Shown: piece after piece, positions 56,150 through 64,000 of the stretch | Position numbering within the stretch: position 1 is the stretch's first letter | Layout: every line of letters begins with the position of its first letter | NCBI RefSeq assembly: GCF_030848805.1 | Contig: NC_092360.1 | Span: 16,306,001 to 16,370,000, forward strand | Length of the DNA stretch: 64,000 nt | Source: Temnothorax longispinosus | Taxonomy: Eukaryota; Arthropoda; Insecta; Hymenoptera; Formicidae | Direction: 5' to 3' | Position numbers and translations under genes: made by a program | The notes under the pieces: generated by a model | What the model saw: the letters and a program-made list of their open reading frames with translations, nothing else | Told to the model about the DNA's origin: nothing | The model's database searches: none

Positions 56150-57185
56150 ATATTGTTTATAAGATTAAGATGCGTAACACTACAAAAAGGCGTGATATCC
56201 GTACAAAATTACTTTTTAAAAAAAAAGGTAAAAAAAGGCGCCAAGTACACGCATAATAGTGTATATGTATTATGTTGTTACCCTGTTATGTTGTTACCTC
56301 GAAAAAAACAAAGTGGTAGTATTATACCTCCAAATAGCTTTACCCTGTACATACTGTTTATAAAATGCGTAATAGTACAAAAAGGCGTGATATTCGTACA
56401 AAATTACCTTTTTTAAAAAAAAAGGCGCCAAGTTCACGCATAGTAGTGTACCTATATGTTGTTACGTCGAAAAAAAAAGAAAGTGGTAGTATTATACCTC
56501 GAAAAAATTTAAGTAACAAGTGGTAGACGTAATCTTTATATCTCGAAAAATCTTGAAAAAATCTAAGCAGTAGTATCTTTATTTCCGAAAAATTATAACC
56601 CAAGTGATCTATCAAGACACATCACAAAATTATGTTACCTTATCAAAAAGAAGAGTCGCGCTTCAAGTGATCTATTACAATTACAAAAAAAAATAAATTA
56701 CAGCGCCAATTACAGAGAGAACATATATATTGCCTCAAAAAATAATTGTTGCACTACTTTAAAAAATCTTTAAATTGTGTTTAAATTTAACAAGGAAATA
56801 CAAGATATTTAAATACAAAGTTTACATGTGTATTTTTTAGTGGTCACAAAGAATTACAGAGGTATCAGTACAAAATAAAAATATTTTATTAAAATACATA
56901 AATTTTTCTTGTAAAAAAACTTGGCGCTGCTAGACCTCGAAATTTTTAATAAATTAATAAACTTATCCTTTACTTAATTATAAGCCGCATTATTCGCCGT
57001 CCGCGTCGTCACGCACACCCATATCACTCACTCGCACATCCACGCTGATAATCATTTAATATTACTCTTATCGCATTCTTCTCTAAATTATTTTTATTTA
57101 TTGTTGTCCTTATTTATTTAAAATTTTGAGGTCTAGCAGCGCCAAGGTTTTTTTACAAAAAAAATTTATGTATTTTAATAAAATA
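56150..57185. mobile_element. Fold-back element, family FB, copy 3 (right arm truncated)
   Basis: Outer modules (GGCGTGATATCCGTACAAAA, AAGTGGTAGTATTATACCTC) and the arm from TGATCTATCAAGACACATCA (about 56605) to AACTTGGCGCTGCTAGACCT (56940) match copies 1 and 2. The loop has CCGTCCGCGTCGTCACGCAC. The second arm stops at about 57185 after GAGGTCTAGCAGCGCCAAGG, so only about 60 bp of it remain. Confidence 0.8.
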
Positions 57186-57325
57186 TAATAATTTTGTATC
57201 CTTTTCTATTCTTATCCTTACCCATATACTATGAATCACTTTTGATCCCAAAGAACATTGCTAACATGTAAAAATGGTAAAAACTATTGCAATTTTTGAC
57301 CCGAGTATTCTCAATCACAATTATA

Positions 57326-57885
57326 TGTCGCGCATTTTCGTGTCCAAATGCACAGGCCGCGCATTTTCGTGTCCAAGTGAACAGATCGCGCATTTAGGTG
57401 TCTAAGTGAACAGGCCGCGCATTTTTGTGTCCAAGTGAACAGGTCGCGCATTTTCGTGTCCAAGTAAACAGATCGCGCATTTTCGTGTCCAAGTGAACAG
57501 ATCGCGCATTTTCGTGTCCAAGTGAACAGGTTGCGCATTTTCGTGTCCAAGTGAACAGATCGCGCATTTTCGTGTCCAAGTGAACAGATCGCGCATTTCG
57601 GTGTCCAAGTGAACAGGCCGCGCATTTTCGTGTCCAAGTAAACAGGTCGCGCATTTTCGTGTCTAAGTGAACAGATCGCGCATTTTTGTGTCCAAGTGAA
57701 CAGGCCGCGCATTTTCGTGTCCAAGTGAACAGATCGCGCATTTCGGTGTCCTAGTGAACAGGCCGCGCATTTTCGTGTCCAAGTGAAAAAACCGCGCATT
57801 TTCGTGTCCAAGTAAACAGGTCGCGCATTTCGGTGTCCAAGTGAACAGGCCGCGCATTTTCGTGTCCAAGTGAGCGGCGAGCACT
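57326..57885 (-). repeat. 29-bp minisatellite, about 19 copies
   Basis: The unit CGCGCATTTTCGTGTCCAAG plus TGAACAGAT varies at few positions. Because 29 is not a multiple of three, the array reads the same 29-residue periodic peptide in all three minus-strand frames, and all three are open. Long ORFs here (such as 58198-57311) reflect this and are not taken as a gene. Confidence 0.92.
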
Positions 57886-57889
57886 TCTT

Positions 57890-58175
57890 ACAATGTCCAA
57901 ATAAACCGTGTCCAAATGAACCGTGTCCAAATGAACGGTGTCCAAACGAACCGTGTCCAATTCGCCGTGTCCAAACGAACGGTGTCCTATTCACCGTGTC
58001 CAAATGAGTCGTGTCCAAATGAACTGTGTCCAAATGAACCGTGTCCAAATGAACCGTGTCCAAATGAACCGTGTCCAAATGAACGGTGTCCAAATGAACG
58101 GTGTCCAAATGAACCTTGTCCATATAAAGGTGTCCATTTGATCGTGTCCAAATGACCGTGTCCAAATGAACGGTG
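57890..58175 (-). repeat. 15-bp minisatellite, about 18 copies
   Basis: The unit CCGTGTCCAAATGAA shares the GTGTCCAAxTGAAC core with the adjoining 29-bp repeat. The 29-bp unit may have grown from a 15-bp unit plus a 14-bp insert (CGCGCATTTTC region). Confidence 0.9.
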
Positions 58176-58199
58176 TACAAGCGCACCTCTCCCGTCAAA

Positions 58200-58960
58200 A
58201 ACTTAATCTACGTGAGCCGCTGCTCGGCGAACACCGTCGCAACGCTTATGTCTATTTTATGAAATTATAATGTACTCGTGTGCCGGATGGGATCACTGGT
58301 ACACAAAATAAAGTTAGGAATGAAAATAACTGGAAAAACAAGTATTATATATTGTATGATTCTCCCCATCCTCGGAGCGCTCTTTTATCGCTATGTAACT
58401 ACACCGGGTTCTCTCCCCCGTCACCCTGCTCAGGGTTATCGTCGCTCTCCGGGCTCCCGAAGCTCCCCGATGAAGCGCTGTTCTCGCATGCGTCAGCGCT
58501 CAGTGGGACGGCCTCCTCGGCCGTGGCCGCCGGTGGGTCGGTGTCCGTGTCTATCATGGAAGCGAGCTCACCCTCTAGATCTTCCACAACGCCCCGAATC
58601 GCCTCCAGCCTGGCTTGCCGGTTCAGGATCTCATCTAACGTCGCTCCTTCCCCGGACAATATCCCTGGGTGCGTCGGATGCACCGCGGTTCCATCGCCCG
58701 CGACCTGCGATAACAGGTCTGCCATGTCACGGTTATGCGCGGTTTCGGGCACGCCCGGAGCTTTGGTCATTTCCTGCTGCTCTGCAGACCCGGATGCTCG
58801 GCCTATCCGCTGCAACACCTCCATCGACAATTTCCGCAGCACCACCCTGGGCGACCTCCTACCTGCTGGGAACGCGAATTTAGCGTGCGGCTTCAACGTT
58901 TGGTAAACGACGCTGACGACATTATTTGGGAAAACAAACGCCATCATCAGTTCTTTTTTG
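58200..58960 (-). mobile_element. LTR-element 3' end, copy 1 (ORF 58947-58399)
   Basis: The minus-strand ORF of 182 codons is acidic at its C-terminus and contains QARLEAIRGVVEDLEGELAS. Downstream of its stop the sequence has CGCTCCGAGGATG, TCCCATCCGGC and GTAGATTAAG, in the same order as the plus-strand segment at 63497-64000. Shared coding tail plus shared downstream sequence indicates one repeat family, probably the pol/gag tail and LTR of a retrotransposon. I do not recognise the protein. The block is GC-rich and abuts the minisatellites on one side and the transposase remnant on the other. Confidence 0.5.
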
Positions 58961-58984
58961 TCGACCGTTGTTTTTTGAATTCGT

Positions 58985-59938
58985 GAAGGAGATGGAAAAT
59001 ATGGTTAAAACGATTTATAACCGCTACAACTCGCGTTTGGATAAATTACAAACACATAACATTAATATTGGCAATAAAACATTCAAGTGCAGCTTTGACT
59101 TCGAATGTACAATGATCGATGGCAAAGTTTGTAGCATTCTAACTGGAAAAAGAGCATCCTCGCGTTGTAATATTGTCATGTGGGACCATCAAAAGTAAAT
59201 GACATAGAGTATGTATTGACACTCTTACCCGATGAACAGTCCTACAAGTTCGGGCTGTCAACATTGCACGCGTGGATTCGTTGTTTAGAGTACCTTCTCC
59301 ACATTGCATATAACATGGGGATCGAAACAAGTGCCGCAAGGTCTGATGAAGAAAAGAAGTCAAAAACTCAACGAAAACAAGTGATTCAGACCTTACTGTC
59401 ATCGAAATTGGGAATTACTGTTGATGTTGTTAAACAAGGTTGGGGTACAACAAACACGGGTAACGTGGCACGTGCATTCTTTGAAAATGCTAAATCCGTG
59501 GCTGAAATCACACAATTAGATGAAAATCTCATAAATCGTCTACATAATGTATTACAAGTTATAACAAGCGGGAAGGCTGTAGATTGTAATGCATTCCAAA
59601 CTTACTCTCTAGATACAGCAAGATTGTGTATCCAGTTATACCTTTGGTACAATATACCACCTGCAGTACATAAAATCCTTATACACGGAAGCGACATCAT
59701 AAAGGCACTTCCGTTACCAATTGGATGGTATTCCAAAGAATTTCAGGAAGCAAATAATAAACATTTTTGACAAGCTCGGTTATCATGTAGTCGAATGTTT
59801 AATCGAACGGCATCAAACGAAGATGTTTTTCATTAGATATTGATAGCTTCCGATCCTTTTGTTAGTCGTAGCAGATATATAGAAAGTCGAAAAGTTAAAG
59901 AACTGTCTGATGCTGCAAAAAATATGTTGGTAATGTGA
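58985..59938 (+). pseudogene. Transib/RAG1-like transposase, catalytic C-terminal part
   Basis: Open segments (58988-59198 and 59180-59770, then 59771-59938) read in order ECTMIDGKVC, LTLLPDEQSYKFGLSTLHAW, LLSSKLGITVDVVKQGWGTT, NTGNVARAFFENAKSVAEIT, YLWYNIPPAVHKILIHGSDI, IIKALPLPIGW, FQEANNKHF, then CSRMFNRTASNEDVFH and SDPFVSRSRYIESRKVKELS. The IDGK Asp and the Glu of FQEANNK correspond, as I recall, to RAG1 Asp708 and Glu962 (ESGNK in RAG1), which fits a Transib transposase. A frame change near 59185, a TGA at 59768-59770 and a TAG at about 59834 break it. The zinc-binding part after IDGK is degraded and the first catalytic Asp region is missing. It is inactive. Confidence 0.6.
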
Positions 59939-59984
59939 AATCCTTCCACTTATTGTGTTGAAACGTACAGACACGTACAAGCGC

Positions 59985-59986
<2 letters not shown>

Positions 59987-60037
<51 letters not shown>

Positions 60038-60043
60038 GCGCGC
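59987..60043. repeat. (CA)n(CG)n microsatellite
   Basis: ACACACAC runs directly into GCGCGCGC. Confidence 0.95.
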
Positions 60044-60224
60044 AGAGTCAAATGTAAATGGCCCTTTTCAGGGCCACATGATGTGCGAAATCCAATCGGC
60101 TACCTCCACGTGGTGCACATCAGGTAAAGCTGAAGCCGATGGTTGACCCTAGTCAACCTAGTCGAAGCTGACCCTAGTTGATGTTAATTAACGCTAAAAT
60201 GCAATAAATAAACGCTTGCCGTAA

Positions 60225-60900
60225 AGTTTGTTCATTATTATTAATATAGACGGATATACGAATCTTCTGTGTGAATTTCAAGTCCAACAAAAAAAAGCTA
60301 AGGCCAGCAGGAAATAAACTTAGTCGGTTTTTCGATTAATACATCCTTAATTAGCATGAAAACATAATTAGTGAAAGCGTCCGCGTCCTGTCAAGTTTGT
60401 TCAAAATTATTAATCTAGGTGTTCAGATGAATCTTCTCTGTAAATTTCAAGCCCCCCAAAAGAAGCTAACGGCCAGCAGGAAATAAACTTAGTCGGTTTT
60501 TCGATTAATACATCCTTAATTAGCATGAAAATGTAATTAGTGAAAGCGTGCCGTCAAGTTTTTTCAAGATTATTAATCTGGGTATTCAGATGAATCTTCT
60601 CCGTGAATTTCAAGTCCCTAAAAAAAAGCTAACGGCCAGCAGGAAATAAACCTAGTTGGTTTTTTTATTAATACATCCTTAATTAGCCTGAAAACGTAAT
60701 TAGTGAAAGCGTCCGCGTCCTGTCAAGTTTGTTCAAAATTATTAATCTGGGTATTCAGATGAATCTTCTCCGTGAATTTCAAGTCCGTAAAAAAAAAGCT
60801 AACGACCAGCAGGAAATAAACAGTCGTTTTTTCGATTAATGCATCCTTAATTAGCGTAAAAATGTAATTAATAAACGCGTGCCGTCCGATTTCGAAATTT
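60225..60900 (+). repeat. 160-176-bp tandem repeat, about four copies
   Basis: The unit contains CAGATGAATCTTCTCCGTGA, AACGGCCAGCAGGAAATAAA, ATTAATACATCCTTAATTAG and AATTAGTGAAAGCGT. Copies start near 60235, 60415, 60590 and 60750, with small indels. Non-coding. Confidence 0.88.
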
Positions 60901-61014
60901 AGGCAGTGACCCGTCAAAGTGCAATCAGTAACGAGATTTAAAAAAAAATTGTTCCGATTCGTTTAGATTTGACCTCTCGCATGTAATTTTATCAGAAAAA
61001 AAATACAAGATCTC

Positions 61015-61891
61015 TAAAATTGACCACTGTGCGACGGTTGCACTGTTTTCCATTTGATGCGTTGCTGCAGGGTATTAATATAATCCGCCTGCCAAACTTT
61101 CCAGAATTGCTCCGTCATGTGTCGAATAACTGCCACCTTGAGAGTCGATTTTTGTCAACGGATAGAACGGAAGGTTCAGGATTGAGCGCGATTGCAGAAC
61201 CAATTAAAAAATGTCCGGGCGTAAGAGGTTCGTAGTCGTCTAATGTATCTTTTAATGGCCCAATAGGCCTTGAGTTGAGACACGCTTCTATGCGGTAAAG
61301 AAGCGTAGTGAACTCTTCGAAGGTTAAGGTATGAGCTCCGAGAACCCGGCGAAGATGGTGTTTTACACTTTTGACATCTGCTTCCCAGAGCCCTCCGAAA
61401 TGAGGGGCGTAAGGTGGGATGAAGTGCCAGGAAATACCGTCCAATGCGGTTCCATTTAGAAAGTCTGGGTGATTAAGTGCGTCGTGATACGCTTTTGTTA
61501 ATTGAGCGTCAGCACCTACAAACGTTGTTCCGTTGTCGGAGTACATAGCGGAAGGCAGCCCTCTGCGAGAGCAAAAGCGAGAGAATGCGTTTATAAAGGC
61601 AGGGGTTGAAAGGTCACTGACAAGTTCGAGGTGAATTGCCCAAGTGGCGAGACTGACGAAAACGATTATATACCCTTTTCGACATTTTATACCGCGACTT
61701 AGCGATGAGCGAGTAGACAATGGACCTGCATAGTCAGTGCCACAGTGTAGAAAAGCCCGAGCAAAGGCAGAGACTCGTGCTGGAAGTAGTTGACCTAGCA
61801 ATTGTTTACGTTCACGCGTACAAGGTGTATCAAGACGATACAGAGCGGTATGGCGGGTTGCCCATTCGAGCAGGCGCGCATCGTCGTTCAC
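61015..61891 (-). pseudogene. BEL/Pao integrase fragment
   Basis: The minus ORF 61891-61115 holds an integrase core: CGTDYAGPLS (first Asp), YSDNGTTFVGADAQL (second Asp), IPPYAPHFGGLWEADVKSVK and RIEACLNSRPIGPL (Glu). It ends DYEPLTPGHFLIGS and NRLSRWQL. A frameshift near 61125 ends the ORF, but another frame continues with MTEQFWKVWQADYIN to about 61016. The upstream zinc-binding part is largely missing after a short CTRERKQLLGQL. It differs clearly from the BEL element at 40038-46171, so it is an older, separate insertion with no LTRs visible. Confidence 0.85.
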
Positions 61892-61899
61892 AATTGCGT

Positions 61900-62758
61900 T
61901 GACTTCGGTGCATCACCTATAATCACTCGCATATCTTTTTTACAATAAAATGAACTTTGCAGCGCCCGAAGTTGCAATACAATTGTGACGGATTTCCGTA
62001 GCAGTAACGTTAAAACAGAAGTCGAGATGACAATACAGGTTATGAAATAAATTTTATTAAGAAAACGAAAGACATCTTCTTTCTCACGAAAAAAGCTCGT
62101 ACCATAGTCCATCATAATCATTATATATTATAATTTTTATACTTAAATTATTTTTTACACACAATGTTTATGCATAGGACAAAAGTCAGCAATTAGCATA
62201 TGTGTGCAAATTTAAATTATAAATCGGCTAATAAATTTTATTCAATGTAAGTTTAAATAATGGCAGAAATTACCATTAACAAATCTCACAATATTCATTT
62301 TGTTTAATTAATAAATAATTTATCATTAAATTGATAATCAATTTAATATATCAATACTAATGAGCATTATATCATTCTTTATATAAATAATGCCGCTGCA
62401 TCTTAAAAATCTTAATTTTAATCTCATAAACAAGAGGTTTATTAGTATAAAATATACATTTTAAATATGATGTTAATGAATAGTTTATATAAGGCAAATT
62501 ATCATAATATTTAATGAATACTTTTCAGTAATAAATTCCTTGTAGATTTAAATGAGATTCAGTAGCATTATTTACATAAAGATGCTTATTAGCATCAGTA
62601 TATTGAATTAATTATTAATGTTAATGATGAAATATTAATAATCTGAAATAAATGTTGTTAGACATAAGATCCGCTGATAATCGTTTTTATCGTTATAAAT
62701 AATGATGGAAACGGTTATCAACGGATCTTGTGCCTAATAACATTTATTTCAGGTTATA

Positions 62759-62797
<39 letters not shown>

Positions 62798-62817
62798 GTA
62801 GTCTTTTCGTTATATTC
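61900..62817. other. AT-rich interval with a 135-bp hairpin and TA tract
   Basis: 62630-62768 forms a hairpin (TCTGAAATAAATGTTGTTAG, AAGATCCGCTGATAA and complements) followed by (TA)n at 62763-62793. No gene is recognised in the interval. Confidence 0.6.
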
Positions 62818-62913
62818 GTCATTTCATAAAATACCTAGGCACTTCCAGAAACGTCGACGTTTGGTGAAACTTATTCAAATTACTTAACGTGCTTAGGTAG
62901 TTCATGAAATGAC
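62818..62913. repeat. 96-bp inverted repeat upstream of the integrase-like gene
   Basis: GTCATTTCATAAAATACCTA at 62818 pairs with TAGTTCATGAAATGAC ending at 62913. It lies about 150 bp before the ATG at 63063 and could be a terminal repeat of the element that carries that gene. Confidence 0.55.
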
Positions 62914-63062
62914 CACTCGGTGCCGCGCCGGCGCTTCGTGATAAATACTCAAATACGTCATCTGACTAATTTCACACTTCGATGTTTCATGTAATGCCTG
63001 GCATATCGTAACACGTGCTTCGAGAAAATTAATTATTTTTGTAACAATTAAAAACATTTAAA

Positions 63063-63500
63063 ATGGAAGCTATAGTGAGTAAAAAATTTATAAAAAAATA
63101 CAATAAGTACTATGAGGAACAACCTGGTAAACGACCATATACTTCAGCTCAATTAAAAGAGGTAAATATCAAATCAAATTACGCATATTGAATACTTTTG
63201 AGGTTAGGACAACTCTTGTTCAGTAAGAGTTTTCTTATTCAATTTTTAGATTGCTGATGAAATTATCACAGCGATAAATAAAAAATTACTTACCAAAACT
63301 TGTCGAGAATACTATCTATTGAGAAAATATGACATCATCACGGTAGATAACAATGTATTGGTGGTCAAAAAAACTGAAAAACATGATAAACTTATTTATT
63401 TAACACCTGAGGAGAATGTGTTCGACAGGTTACTTGACATTCACGTCAACTGTGGCCATGGATCTCGAGACAAAATGATGGACATTATTAAGCAAAGCTG
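63063..63500 (+). pseudogene. Integrase-like (KRBA2/Ginger-type) gene, 5' part, two exons
   Basis: Exon 1 (63063-63161, 33 codons) starts MEAIVSKKFIKKYNKYYEEQ. A donor GAG then GTAAAT and an acceptor TTCAATTTTTAG bound an 88-bp intron in phase 0. Exon 2 from 63250 reads IADEIITAINKKLLTKT, LLRKYDIITVDNNVLVVKK and FDRLLDIHVNCGHGSRDKMM. The HxxxGHxxxxxM segment is the start of an H2C2 zinc-binding domain as in integrases of Ginger-type transposons and KRBA2-like proteins (from memory). The frame then enters unrelated GC-rich sequence at about 63497, so the gene is cut before its catalytic core by an inserted retroelement end. Confidence 0.6.
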
Positions 63501-64000
63501 TTCTATTCCGGACGCGCAGGCGGGTCTGACGGAGATCCAGCGCATAGTCCAGGCGCTCGAGGAGGAGTTGGCGAAGGTGCCGGGAGACGCGACAGCGCGG
63601 ACGAATGGCCATGGAGAAGGCGGGTTAGCCGGACAGGAATCCTCTGAGGAGTTACTGAGCCCCGACGCTGAGGAAGGGGCGTCAGAGGAGGACGGGACTA
63701 AGTTCCCGCAGTAAAATAGAGGCAAACACGCTCCGAGGATGCGGAACGCGCTATGTGTGTTTGCTTGTTCGAGCGGTATCCCATCCGGCGTACGCCATGC
63801 ATAGTATATAAGGTAGATTATAAGTGCGTTTGCGGCCAAGCCCGCCGAGCTTGTGCTCGAGTAGATTAAGTTCCCACGCGTCGGCGAAGGAATAAGATTA
63901 CGTTTAATTTACTCGGTTCGTCCACGTTATTTTAGTTAGAACGCGCGTCCAGTTGGACGAGACACACAATCTTCAGAAAAACAAAGGCGATCAAGCGACC
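63497..64000 (+). mobile_element. LTR-element 3' end, copy 2, running off the window
   Basis: The coding tail (QAGLTEIQRIVQALEEELAK, then an acidic SEELLSPDAEEGASEEDGTK) stops with TAA at 63712-63714. Then follow ACACGCTCCGAGGATG, TCCCATCCGGCGTACGCC, a TATA-like TAGTATATAAGG near 63800 and GTAGATTAAG. The order matches the minus-strand copy at 58200-58960. The TATA-like box after the stop suggests that a 3' LTR begins about 63720. The end lies beyond the window. Confidence 0.5.

Noticed and set aside
57326..57885. CRISPR-like array of direct repeats
   Set aside because: The units are contiguous 29-bp repeats with no unique spacers, and the genome is eukaryotic.
57311..58198. 295-codon ORF with HLDT and CAACSLGH-type repeats, resembling a repetitive secreted protein
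   Set aside because: It is generated by 29-bp and 15-bp minisatellites that are open in all frames. There is no signal peptide, no conserved frame and no flanking gene structure.
61020..61235. Plus-strand ORF of 71 codons
   Set aside because: It is antisense to the BEL integrase fragment, which has clear DDE motifs.

Overview
The window looks like TE-dense nuclear DNA from an insect, most likely a hymenopteran such as an ant. Supporting signs are AT-rich non-coding DNA, short GT-AG introns, very many inverted-repeat elements, insect-type BEL/Pao, Helitron and Transib-like coding remnants, and fragments of animal housekeeping genes (MRPL46, BUD23, SNX4). There is no bacterial-type gene organisation, and I found no tRNA, rRNA or CRISPR. 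The assignment to ants is inference.

Layout. 0-4.7 kb: a broken Helitron on the minus strand, cut by the left edge, with two tandem Ulp1-like cysteine protease modules upstream of the replicase N-terminus. 5.76-7.31 kb: an element with terminal inverted repeats, a 9-bp target duplication and internal 146-bp repeats. 7.3-16 kb: mostly non-coding, with small inverted-repeat elements. 16.0-16.9 kb: a probable three-exon minus-strand gene with an Ala/Pro/Ser-rich middle and an RG-rich tail. 17-19.6 kb: nested hairpins and MITEs. 19.6-21.1, 29.7-30.2, 34.5-36.3 and 53.8-55.05 kb, plus a scrap at 26.0 kb: one repeat family with a 3' terminal hairpin. Three copies carry a 90-bp minisatellite and a remnant of an SNX4-like exon. 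22.0-23.35 kb: a 5'-truncated Helitron with an intact 3' hairpin and CTAG end.

23.7-25.8, 33.1-34.5 and 56.1-57.2 kb: one family of long fold-back elements. 27.7-29.5 kb: fragments of MRPL46 (+), BUD23 (-) and SNX4 (-) packed together beside a copy of the hairpin-ended repeat. 32.76-33.06 and 37.09-37.40 kb: the split N-terminal part of a Transib/RAG1-like transposase. 58.98-59.94 kb: the catalytic part of a related transposase. 39.55-46.66 kb: a transposase-like coding fragment interrupted by a young, near full-length BEL/Pao retrotransposon with 246-bp LTRs and a 5-bp target duplication. 47.26-49.63 kb: a GC-rich LTR-like segment ending at a tRNA-type primer binding site. 49.8-50.4 kb: a broken RING-finger gene fragment. 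50.6-53.0 kb: two large palindromic elements. 57.3-58.2 kb: 29-bp and 15-bp minisatellites sharing a core. 61.0-61.9 kb: a BEL integrase fragment. 63.06-63.5 kb: a spliced integrase-like gene interrupted by an LTR-element 3' end that runs off the window.

Nearly every coding feature is damaged by frameshifts, stops or truncation. The window is best read as a graveyard and nesting site of transposons, with some captured host exons. The only coding units without a visible lesion are the RG-rich spliced gene, the two C-terminal BUD23 exons, the MRPL46 C-terminal segment and the start of the integrase-like gene.
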